In this document: positions 1-5,623 of the stretch, one piece after another
How the letters are laid out: each line of letters starts with the position of its first letter
How positions within the stretch are numbered: the stretch's first letter is position 1
Assembly: GCA_964475385.1 (NCBI GenBank)
Contig: CAYYWV010000088.1
Location: forward strand, 1 to 10,127
Reading direction: 5' to 3'
DNA length: 10,127 bases
From: CAYYWV01 sp964475385
Lineage (GTDB): Bacteria > Pseudomonadota > Alphaproteobacteria > JAAXGF01
Position numbers and translations under genes: made by a program
The notes under the pieces: model-generated
The model's input: only the letters and a program-made list of their open reading frames with translations
The model's database searches: none
Told to the model about the DNA's origin: nothing

Positions 1-13
1 TAAGAACTGCTCC

Positions 14-47
14 CGCGGCGCGCGGCCGCTTGTCTTTTCTTTCTTTT
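14..47 (+). terminator. possible intrinsic terminator of a gene left of the window
   Basis: A short GC stem (GCGGC at 15-19, GCCGC at 25-29, 5-nt loop) is followed on the plus strand by a T-rich run at 30-47. This could end a plus-strand gene lying left of the window, converging on the permease. The stem is only 5 bp and the T-run is interrupted by C and G, so the call is weak. In the minus direction there is no U-tract, so it does not obviously terminate the permease. Confidence 0.3.
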
Positions 48-1827
48 ACAAAGGCCAGACCCAGAGGATCATCGGCACCGCAATCGCGACGATCAGAATT
101 TCGAGCGGCAGCCCCATGCGCCAGTAATCGCCGAAGCGATAACCGCCGGGCCCCAGGATCAGCATGTTGTTCTGATGGCCGATAGGCGTAAGGAAGGCGC
201 AGGACGCGCCGACCGCGACCGCCATCAGGAAGGGGTCCGCGCTGACCGAGAGCCGCTCGGCGAGGCCGATGGCGATGGGCGCCGTGACCACCGCGGTCGC
301 CGCGTTGTTGATGACGTCCGAGAGCGTCATCGTCACCACCATGAGGACGGCGAGCAGGACGGCCGGCGGCAGCCCGCCCGCGCCGGCCAACATGGCGTCG
401 GCGATCAGCGCGGTGCCGCCGGTCTTCTCGAGCGCGGCGCCGATCGGGATCATCGCGCCGAGCACGACGACGATCGGCCAGTCCACGGCGTCGTAAAGCT
501 CGCGCGGCGGCACGATGTCGAGGACCACGACAGCGAGCGCCGCCACCGCAAGCGTGAATGGCAGGGGGGCCAGGCCAAAGGCGGCGACGGCGACCGCGGC
601 TGCGAAGATCGCGGCGGCGACGGCTCCATTGCCGCGCCGCCCGACCTGAAGCCCGCGCCCGGCGAGCGGCAGGCAGCCGAGGTCTGCGATCACGTCGGCA
701 AGCCGCGCCGCGTCGCCCTGAAGCAGCAGAACGTCGCCGGCGCGCAGCCGGACCGAGCGCAGCCGCCTGCGGATCGGCGCGCCCTGTCGGGACACGGCGA
801 GCAGGTTGACCCCGTAGCGGCTGCGCAGACGAAGCGCAAGCACGCTCGATCCCACGATCGACGAGCGCGGCGTCACCACCGCCTCCATCACTTCCACGTC
901 GCGAGACTTCAGAAGCTTTGCGGGCTCCCCCTCGGTGCCGAGGATCTCGAGGCCGAGGGCGGCGGCGAAGCCGTCGAGATCCTCGGGCGCGGCCTCGACG
1001 ATGAGCACGTCGCCCGCGCTCACCGGTTGATACCGGGCGAGGCCGAGCACGCGCTCGCCGTCGCGCAGCACGCCGACGATCACCGAGTCCGCGTCGCGGG
1101 CGGCGTCCTCGACCTCGGCGACCGTCATGCCGACCGCGGCCGAGCCTTCGGGGACGCGGACCTCGGCGACATAGCCTTCGAGGTCGAACAACGCGCGTTC
1201 GCCGGCCGCCCCACGCCGTTCCTTCGGAAGCAGCCGCCAGCCGATCAGGGAGATGAAGACGACTCCCGCGGCGGCGACCGTCGCGCCCACCGGGGTGAAG
1301 TCGAACATGGCGAACGGCGCGCCCGTGATCTCGCCGCGATAGGCGGCGACGATGATGTTGGGCGGCGTGCCGATCAAGGTGACCAGCCCGCCGAGAATCG
1401 AGCCGAAGGACAGAGGCATCAGGATCAGCGCGGGCGAGCGCTTGACCTTGTCGGCGGTCTGGATCGCAACCGGCATGAGAAGCGCGAGCGCGCCGACGTT
1501 GTTCATCACCGCCGACAGCGCCGCCGCGAGGCCCGATAGCCCGGCGACGTGGCCGAACTCGCTTTTTGCGGCGCGGGCGAGGTGACGGGCGAGAGGGTCG
1601 ATCGCGCCCGCGTTCGAAAGCGCGCGCGAGAGAATCAGCACCAACGCGACTGTAATCGTCGCCGGGTGGCCGAAGCCGAGGAAGGCTTCGGGGAACGGAA
1701 CCAGCCCGGCCGCCGCAGCGGCGAGCAACGCGAAAAAGGCGACCAGATCGTGCCGCCAGCGCCCCCAGGCGAACAGGACGAACACGCCGCCGAGGATGGC
1801 GAAGATGATGGCTTGATCCTGCGTCAT
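46..1827 (-). CDS. SLC13-family (DASS/CitMHS-like) permease with two RCK_C domains
   Basis: A 593-residue inner-membrane transporter. The architecture is membrane half 1 (about residues 5-200), two soluble RCK_C/TrkA_C-like domains (about 217-297 and 303-388), then membrane half 2 (about 402-592). Paired signatures typical of SLC13-like carriers are visible: VMNN near 107-110 with GTPPN at 153-157 in the first half, and VINNAATAV near 505-513 with TPIGHQNN at 547-554 in the second. This inverted-repeat layout is that of sodium- or proton-coupled anion carriers (sulfate, dicarboxylate and similar). The substrate cannot be read from the sequence. RCK_C domains usually bind small ligands and may gate transport. 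The start fits the family N-terminus. An AAGGA lies only one base from the ATG, so initiation signals are poor. It follows groEL on the same strand but is separated by a strong hairpin, so it is probably a separate unit. Stop TAA. Confidence 0.9.
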   Translation of the reverse strand: MTQDQAIIFAILGGVFVLFAWGRWRHDLVAFFALLAAAAAGLVPFPEAFLGFGHPATITVALVLILSRALSNAGAIDPLARHLARAAKSEFGHVAGLSGLAAALSAVMNNVGALALLMPVAIQTADKVKRSPALILMPLSFGSILGGLVTLIGTPPNIIVAAYRGEITGAPFAMFDFTPVGATVAAAGVVFISLIGWRLLPKERRGAAGERALFDLEGYVAEVRVPEGSAAVGMTVAEVEDAARDADSVIVGVLRDGERVLGLARYQPVSAGDVLIVEAAPEDLDGFAAALGLEILGTEGEPAKLLKSRDVEVMEAVVTPRSSIVGSSVLALRLRSRYGVNLLAVSRQGAPIRRRLRSVRLRAGDVLLLQGDAARLADVIADLGCLPLAGRGLQVGRRGNGAVAAAIFAAAVAVAAFGLAPLPFTLAVAALAVVVLDIVPPRELYDAVDWPIVVVLGAMIPIGAALEKTGGTALIADAMLAGAGGLPPAVLLAVLMVVTMTLSDVINNAATAVVTAPIAIGLAERLSVSADPFLMAVAVGASCAFLTPIGHQNNMLILGPGGYRFGDYWRMGLPLEILIVAIAVPMILWVWPL

Positions 1828-1890
1828 ATCCTTGGAAGCGGCGAAGAGGAGGGCGGCCGCCTCTCTTTATCGCGCCTGGCCACATAAGGA

Positions 1891-1917
1891 AAGGGCCGCG
1901 CCCAAGGCGCGGCCCTT
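1891..1917 (-). terminator. groES-groEL operon terminator
   Basis: A perfect 12-bp inverted repeat, AAGGGCCGCGCC (1891-1902) and GGCGCGGCCCTT (1906-1917), encloses a 3-nt loop and begins 48 bp beyond the groEL stop. Read on the minus strand, the stem ends in CCCTT and continues into TCCTTATG, a moderately U-rich tail, so it should act as an intrinsic terminator for groESL. The remaining sequence up to the permease start (1828-1890) shows no promoter I could assign with confidence. Confidence 0.85.
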
Positions 1918-1965
1918 CGACCGGATGGCGGGAACGATTGCTCCGTTCCCGCGCGGCTTCGCCGA

Positions 1966-3600
1966 TCAGAAGTCCATGTCGCCCATGCCCGGCCCCGCCG
2001 GGTTGGCGTTGGACTTCTTCTCGGGCCGCTCGGCGACCATGGCCTCGGTCGTGATCAGGAGGCCGGCCACCGAGGCGGCGTCCTGCAACGCGGCGCGGAC
2101 GACCTTGGTCGGGTCGATGATGCCCGCCTTCACCAGATCGCGGTAGGTGTCGTTCTGGGCGTCGTAACCCCAGTTCGGGTCGTCGCTCTCGAGCAGCTTG
2201 CCGACCACGATCGCGCCGTCGACGCCGGCGTTGTCGGCGATCTGGTGCGTCGGCGCCTTGATCGCGCGGCGCACGATGTCGATGCCGACCCGCTGGTCGT
2301 CGTTCTCGGGATTGAGATCGTCAAGCTTGCGGGCCGCATAGAGGAGAGCGACGCCGCCGCCCGGCAGGATGCCCTCCTCGACCGCGGCGCGGGTCGCGTG
2401 CATGGCGTCTTCGACCAGATCCTTGCGGTCCTTGACCTCGACCTCGGTCGCGCCGCCGACGCGAATCACAGCCACCCCGCCGGCGAGCTTGGCGAGCCGC
2501 TCCTGGAGCTTCTCGCGGTCATAGTCCGAGGTGGTCTCCTCGATCTGCTGGCGGATCTGGGCGCAACGGGCCTGGATGTCCTCCTTCTTGCCGGCGCCAT
2601 CGACGATGGTGGTGTCGTCCTTGTGGACGATCACGCGCTTGGCGCGGCCCAGCATGTCGAGGGTGACGTTCTCGAGCTTGATGCCGAGATCCTCGGAGAT
2701 CACCGTGCCGCCGGTCAGGATCGCCATGTCTTCGAGCATCGCCTTGCGGCGATCGCCGAAGCCGGGCGCCTTGACCGCCGCCACCTTGAGGCCGCCGCGC
2801 AGCTTGTTGACGACCAGGGTGGCGAGCGCCTCGCCCTCGACGTCCTCGGCGATGATGAGCAGCGGCTTGCCCGACTGCACCACCGCCTCAAGCAGCGGCA
2901 GCATGGCCTGAAGACCCGAGAGCTTCTTCTCGTGGAGAAGGATGTAGGGGTCTTCGAGCTCGACCTTCATCTTCTCGGCGTCGGTGATGAAGTAGGGCGA
3001 GAGATACCCGCGGTCGAACTGCATGCCCTCGACGATCTCGAGCTCGGTTTCGAGCGACTTGGCCTCCTCGACCGTGATCACGCCCTCGTTGCCGACCTTG
3101 TCCATGGCCTTGGCGAGCATGTCGCCGATCTCGCGGTCGCCGTTGGCCGAGATGGTGCCGACCTGGGCGATCTCGTCGCTCGTGGTCACTTTCTTCGAGC
3201 GCGACTCGAGCTCCTTGACGATCGCATCGACCGCCATGTCGATGCCGCGCTTGAGGTCCATCGGGTTCATGCCGGCGGCCACGGCGCGGTTGCCTTCGCG
3301 CACGATCGCCTGGGCGAGGACGGTCGCCGTGGTGGTGCCGTCGCCGGCGACGTCATTGGTCTTGGACGCCACCTCGCGGAGCATCTGGGCGCCCATGTTC
3401 TCGAACTTGTCGGCGAGCTCGATCTCCTTGGCCACCGTCACGCCGTCCTTGGTGATGCGGGGCGCGCCGAACGACTTGTCGAGAACCACGCAGCGGCCCT
3501 TGGGCCCAAGCGTCACCTTGACCGCATCGGCGAGCGTGTCGATCCCGCGCATAAGACGCGTGCGGGCATCGACCGCGAATTTCACGTCTTTCGCAGCCAT
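1966..3600 (-). CDS. groL: 60-kDa chaperonin GroEL
   Basis: A full-length 544-residue GroEL, the ATP-driven cytosolic chaperonin that forms the double-ring folding chamber capped by GroES. Visible hallmarks are the nucleotide site LGPKG (31-35), D52 within ITKDGVTVAKEI, D87 in the AGDGTTTATVLAQ motif, and VEDAMHATRAAVEEG, which carries the equivalent of the E. coli catalytic D398. The C-terminus is the flexible tail ending GPGMGDMDF, with the Gly-Met repeat shortened compared with longer GGM tails. Residue 37, Asn in most homologues (GRNVVLDK), is Cys here. A strong ribosome site (AGGAGGGG, 3609-3616) lies 8 nt before the ATG. The gene follows groES by 19 nt in the same operon, and regulation is through the operator and promoter upstream of groES. 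Identification is certain. Whether this genome has other groEL copies, as many alphaproteobacteria do, cannot be seen here. Confidence 0.99.
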   Translation of the reverse strand: MAAKDVKFAVDARTRLMRGIDTLADAVKVTLGPKGRCVVLDKSFGAPRITKDGVTVAKEIELADKFENMGAQMLREVASKTNDVAGDGTTTATVLAQAIVREGNRAVAAGMNPMDLKRGIDMAVDAIVKELESRSKKVTTSDEIAQVGTISANGDREIGDMLAKAMDKVGNEGVITVEEAKSLETELEIVEGMQFDRGYLSPYFITDAEKMKVELEDPYILLHEKKLSGLQAMLPLLEAVVQSGKPLLIIAEDVEGEALATLVVNKLRGGLKVAAVKAPGFGDRRKAMLEDMAILTGGTVISEDLGIKLENVTLDMLGRAKRVIVHKDDTTIVDGAGKKEDIQARCAQIRQQIEETTSDYDREKLQERLAKLAGGVAVIRVGGATEVEVKDRKDLVEDAMHATRAAVEEGILPGGGVALLYAARKLDDLNPENDDQRVGIDIVRRAIKAPTHQIADNAGVDGAIVVGKLLESDDPNWGYDAQNDTYRDLVKAGIIDPTKVVRAALQDAASVAGLLITTEAMVAERPEKKSNANPAGPGMGDMDF

Positions 3601-3619
3601 CTTCGAAACCCCTCCTGAT

Positions 3620-3934
3620 TTAGGCGGCCTTCTTCGATGCCGCGGCGTCCTCGATGACGCCCATGATGTCGGATTCCTTCATGATCAAAAGCTCTTCGCC
3701 CTCGATCTTGACCTCGGTTCCCGACCACTTGCCGAACAGAACCCGGTCGCCGACCTTGACGTCGAGCGGCGTGATCGAGCCGTTCTCGTTGCGAATGCCG
3801 TCCCCGACGGCGAGCACCTCGCCCTGCATGGGCTTCTCTTTGGCAGTGTCGGGAATGATGATCCCGCCGGCCGTCTTCTCGTCCTCCTCGATGCGACGAA
3901 CGAGAACCCGGTCGTGCAACGGCCTGAACTTCAT
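3620..3934 (-). CDS. groS: 10-kDa co-chaperonin GroES
   Basis: A 104-residue co-chaperonin that forms the heptameric lid on GroEL. The sequence opens MKFRPLHDRVLVRR, carries the mobile loop region EEDEKTAGGIIIPDTAKEKP (16-35) that contacts GroEL, and has the core motif VGDRVLFGKWSGTEVK. The length is normal for the family. An open frame extends 45 codons upstream to 4069, but the start at 3934 is chosen for three reasons: it matches the conserved GroES N-terminus, it has an excellent ribosome site 8 nt upstream, and the extension would translate through the CIRCE operator. It is the first gene of the groES-groEL operon, with 19 nt between the two. Confidence 0.99.
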   Translation of the reverse strand: MKFRPLHDRVLVRRIEEDEKTAGGIIIPDTAKEKPMQGEVLAVGDGIRNENGSITPLDVKVGDRVLFGKWSGTEVKIEGEELLIMKESDIMGVIEDAAASKKAA

Positions 3935-3942
3935 GGACTGAA

Positions 3943-3950
3943 CCTCCTCT
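3943..3950 (-). promoter_or_regulatory. groES ribosome binding site
   Basis: AGAGGAGG on the minus strand, 8 nt before the ATG at 3934. It is a near-perfect anti-Shine-Dalgarno match and decides the groES start against the longer upstream open frame. Confidence 0.9.
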
Positions 3951-4011
3951 GAACTAGACAAAGGCTCTTCACGAAGGCCCTTTGGCCCCGGTCTTGCGGA
4001 GGATATCGATA

Positions 4012-4038
4012 TTGGCACTCTCGCGGGGAGAGTGCCAA
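4012..4038 (-). promoter_or_regulatory. CIRCE operator (HrcA binding site)
   Basis: A perfect 9-bp inverted repeat with a 9-bp spacer: TTGGCACTC (4012-4020), spacer 4021-4029, GAGTGCCAA (4030-4038). The CIRCE consensus is TTAGCACTC-N9-GAGTGCTAA. This copy has one symmetrical change per arm (A to G and T to C), a compensated variant that keeps the dyad. It lies in the groES leader, 77 bp upstream of the ATG and just downstream of the predicted transcription start, the usual place for HrcA repression. The hrcA gene itself is not in the window. Confidence 0.95.
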
Positions 4039-4052
4039 CCCCGCTGGGCGCG

Positions 4053-4081
4053 ATGTAAGGGCCGAGCATGGCGGTTTCAAG
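4053..4081 (-). promoter_or_regulatory. groESL promoter, sigma-32 (RpoH)-like
   Basis: On the minus strand, CTTGAA (4076-4081) is followed by a 16-nt spacer and CTTACAT (4053-4059). As I recall it, the alphaproteobacterial heat-shock promoter consensus is about CTTGAA-N16-18-CYTATNT. The -35 matches fully and the -10 differs at one position. It can also be read as a housekeeping promoter (TTGAAA-N16-TTACAT). Transcription would start near 4046, about 8 bp before the CIRCE dyad. Position and motif agree well with heat-shock control of groESL. Confidence 0.75.
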
Positions 4082-4136
4082 AGGGGGCGACGCATTTTAT
4101 CAGCAGTCTGGCGTAATTGCTGCTAATCCTATGAAA

Positions 4137-4152
4137 TTAAACGAGATTTAAC
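4137..4152. promoter_or_regulatory. putative CtrA binding site in the groES/usg divergent region
   Basis: TTAA (4137-4140), 7 nt, then TTAAC (4148-4152) is an exact match to the TTAA-N7-TTAAC consensus of the alphaproteobacterial cell-cycle response regulator CtrA. It overlaps an imperfect 10-nt tandem repeat (ATTAAACGAG then ATTTAACGAT, 4136-4155). The surrounding 60 bp is AT-rich compared with the genes, which raises the odds of a chance match. It lies 88 bp upstream of the usg ATG and 56 bp upstream of the groES -35, so it could serve either gene or neither. The rest of the 305-nt gap (3935-4239) holds the groES leader, CIRCE and promoter on one side. On the usg side I found no confident -35/-10 pair. 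Confidence 0.45.
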
Positions 4153-4239
4153 GATATTGCGCTTGCATGGACGGGCCGTCTCGGACAAGAATTCCAGAGT
4201 CGGCACACGATATGGAGCGTATGGGTTAGGCGATCTGTC

Positions 4240-4515
4240 ATGACAGTTCACCACAGCGATCTCGAACGCCAGCTCAGAGGCTATCGCCTGGCGACCGCCG
4301 AGATCATCTATGGTCTGCCCGATCACCCCGATCTTCTGCAGAGCTATATCTGGCAGGAGTACGACATCGCCCCGGGCTTTCCGGTGCTGAGGCGGTTTCT
4401 CGACTTCTGGGTGAAGAACCTCGACGGGCCTTTGCACTCGGTCCGCGTGACCTCGACCGAGCTCGTCAAGCCGGCCGAGTTCCGCATGGTCGACGGGGTC
4501 TTCCGCTTGCAGTAG
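4240..4515 (+). CDS. usg: Usg family protein
   Basis: A small 91-residue protein recognised as a member of the Usg family, conserved in alphaproteobacteria and of unknown molecular function. The name derives from a reading frame described near tryptophan-operon genes. Characteristic stretches are LATAEIIYGLPDHPDLLQSY, IWQEYDIAPGFPVLRRFLDFW (about residues 37-57), LDGPLHSVRV and KPAEFRMVDG. There is no signal peptide or membrane segment, so it is likely cytosolic. The length is normal for the family and the ORF looks intact. The ribosome site is weak (GGTTAGG about 9 nt upstream). It is divergent from groES and is followed 19 nt later by a strong terminator, so it is probably transcribed alone. 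No trp genes are present here. Confidence 0.9.
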   Translation: MTVHHSDLERQLRGYRLATAEIIYGLPDHPDLLQSYIWQEYDIAPGFPVLRRFLDFWVKNLDGPLHSVRVTSTELVKPAEFRMVDGVFRLQ

Positions 4516-4534
4516 CCTCGGGGCGGATTCGGCC

Positions 4535-4563
4535 GGCGGCGCCTTCGGGCGCCGTCTTTTTTT
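4535..4563 (+). terminator. usg intrinsic terminator
   Basis: A GC stem of 9 pairs with one G-U (4535-4543 with 4548-4556; core CGGCGCC/GGCGCCG) closes a TTCG tetraloop and is followed directly by seven Ts (4557-4563). This is a textbook Rho-independent terminator, 19 nt after the usg stop. Confidence 0.93.
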
Positions 4564-4623
4564 GCGTTGTTTTCTTTAGCTTTTGCGCGCCGGGGGATGA
4601 ACGGGCCATGAATGGCGCGCTCA

Positions 4624-4690
4624 GAACGGGTTCAGGGTCAGCCGGTTAAAAATGATCCGATCGGCTGGGGGAGAATTCCTTAACCCGTTC
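4624..4690. repeat. spaced inverted repeat upstream of the surface-antigen gene
   Basis: GAACGGGTT (4624-4632) and AACCCGTTC (4682-4690) are perfect 9-bp inverted copies separated by 49 bp. Between them lies the palindrome CCGATCGG (4657-4664). The right arm is followed by GGCCGATCAT (4691-4700), which partly mirrors ATGATCCGATCGGC inside the loop. The element lies 71 bp before the surface-antigen ATG. It could be a protein-binding dyad or a structured mRNA leader. No known family is recognised and no clear promoter hexamers were found in 4564-4761. Confidence 0.4.
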
Positions 4691-4751
4691 GGCCGATCAT
4701 GGATGGCGGTGCGGCCCGCGATCGAGCCAGGCCGAACGCCACGCCGAACAC

Positions 4752-4756
4752 GGAGG
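4752..4756 (+). promoter_or_regulatory. ribosome binding site of the surface-antigen gene
   Basis: GGAGG five bases before the ATG at 4762. It favours this start over the in-frame ATG at 4699, because translation from 4762 gives a clean signal peptide at the very N-terminus. Confidence 0.8.
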
Positions 4757-4761
4757 GTGAC

Positions 4762-5512
4762 ATGACCGATCGCCGCCAACCCGCGCGCGCCCGCCGATGG
4801 CTTTCGACCGCGGCCGCCGCGGTCGCTCTCGGCGCGTTCGCCGCCCCTCCCGCCTTTGCCGACCCGCCCCCTTGGGCGCCGGCCTACGGGTATCGCGATC
4901 ACGGCGACGGGGACGATGGGTGGGAGCGCGAGTANNNNNNNNNNNNNNNNNNNNNNNNNNNNNNNNNNNNNNNNNNNNNNNNNNNNNNNNNNNNNNNNNN
5001 NNNNNNNNNNNNNNNNNNNNNNNNNNNNNNNNNNCAAGAAGCATTGGAGGAAGCGCGAGCGCGAGGAGGCGTACGACGAGGACAGGCGCGGCTTCCCGCC
5101 CGCCATCCGCCTCGGCCGCTGCGAGCGCGAGAAAATCGGCGCCCTCATCGGGGCCGCCACCGGCGGGCTTCTCGGAGCCAACGTCGGCAAGGGCGACGGC
5201 CGTCTCGTCGCGGTCGGCGCCGGCACGCTTCTCGGCGCCATCGTCGGCGGCGCGCTGGGCCGAAGCATGGACGCGGTGGACGCCGGTTGCGTGGTCCAGA
5301 GCCTCGAGTACGCGCCCGACGGCGAGCGCGTCGTCTGGCGCAATCCCAACGACGGCGCTCGTTACGAGGTGACCCCCGTCGAGACCCGCGACATAGGCGG
5401 CGGAACCTACTGCCGGACCTACGAGACCACGGTCACGATCGACCGCCGGACCGAGATCGTCCGCGGCCGCGCCTGCCGCGAGCCCGACGGCCGCTGGCGG
5501 ATCGTCGAGTAG
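4762..5512 (+). CDS. secreted glycine-zipper surface protein (17-kDa antigen-like), interrupted by assembly gap
   Basis: Two visible parts of one gene. Before the gap are 57 residues. They begin with a positively charged, Ala-rich signal peptide with probable cleavage after AFA at residue 33 (no lipobox Cys), followed by a Pro/Tyr/Asp/Gly-rich stretch. After the gap are 158 residues: a basic/acidic stretch (KKHWRKRERE), a glycine-zipper two-helix segment (about nt 5135-5270, IGALIGAATGGLLGANVG through LLGAIVGGALG), then a C-terminal domain with VWRNPNDGARYEVTPV, a CRTYE motif and ACREPDGRWRIVE. This layout matches rickettsial 17-kDa-antigen-like, RT0821/Lpp0805-type envelope proteins. It is likely periplasmic or outer-membrane associated, with no known enzymatic role. 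The halves sit in different frames as written, which the 100-N placeholder explains: joining TA|gap|C needs a real gap divisible by three. I treat it as one intact gene, not a frameshift. Confidence 0.8.
4935..5034. other. assembly gap (100 Ns)
   Basis: Exactly 100 undetermined bases, the usual placeholder for a scaffold gap of unknown length. It falls in the low-complexity linker between signal peptide and glycine zipper of the surface protein. Sequence on both edges is rich in GCGCGAG-type Arg/Glu codons, so a repeat may have broken the assembly. Confidence 0.95.
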
Positions 5513-5529
5513 ACGTCCTGCGCGGGTCT

Positions 5530-5552
5530 GCGCGCGGGCGGCCGTCGCGCGC
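5530..5552 (+). terminator. GC hairpin after the surface-antigen gene
   Basis: GCGCGCG (5530-5536) pairs perfectly with CGCGCGC (5546-5552) around a 9-nt loop, 17 nt past the stop codon. There is no T-run after it, so intrinsic termination is doubtful. It could be a Rho-assisted site or an mRNA 3'-end stabiliser, or simply a product of high GC. Confidence 0.3.
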
Positions 5553-5560
5553 GGCTTAGG

Positions 5561-5580
5561 GATTCGTTAAGCCCTGTTAA
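5561..5580. promoter_or_regulatory. TTAA-N6-TTAA motif with adjacent GATTC, upstream of ATP-grasp gene
   Basis: GATTC (5561-5565, a GANTC site of the type methylated by CcrM) is followed by two GTTAAG copies (5566-5571 and 5576-5581), spaced so that TTAA-N6-TTAA results. This is one base short of the CtrA spacing. It lies 44 bp before the start codon at 5624, inside the only AT-richer stretch of the intergenic region, so it is probably part of this gene's promoter. I could not assign -35/-10 boxes. Confidence 0.3.
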
Positions 5581-5623
5581 GGATAAATCGACGGCAGCGT
5601 CCCCAACGCCGAAAGACTCCCCG

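Noticed and set aside
175..1539. 454-codon open frame on the plus strand opposite the permease
   Set aside because: The product is a low-complexity Arg/Asp/Gly/His-rich sequence, typical of the antisense of GC-rich coding DNA. The minus strand encodes a clear transporter.
2245..3618. 457-codon open frame on the plus strand opposite groEL
   Set aside because: A shadow of groEL. The product is rich in Leu, Asp, Val and His without any domain I recognise, and it has no ribosome site or independent support.
3620..4069. 149-residue version of GroES starting at 4069
   Set aside because: The extra N-terminus spans the CIRCE operator and leader, lacks homology to GroES, and the start at 3934 has a strong ribosome site.
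4163..4192. TTGCAT ... AAGAAT as a usg promoter
   Set aside because: Only 3 of 6 and 4 of 6 matches with an 18-nt spacer, too weak to call in an AT-rich region.
4129..4437. 102-codon minus-strand frame opposite usg
   Set aside because: It overlaps the conserved usg gene and the AT-rich regulatory region. Its product has no recognisable feature.
4762..4860. Tat signal peptide in the surface antigen (ARRWLS)
   Set aside because: The residues after the twin Arg fit the Tat consensus poorly. An ordinary Sec signal peptide explains the segment.
4621..5349. minus-strand frame across the N gap
   Set aside because: It runs through undetermined bases and is antisense to the surface-antigen gene. 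The product is Pro/Arg/Ser low complexity.
4699..5559. plus-strand frame continuing the signal-peptide frame past the gap
   Set aside because: After the Ns it becomes Arg-rich nonsense. The real continuation is in the frame ending at 5512, which carries the glycine zipper and antigen domain. The frame change comes from the arbitrary gap length.
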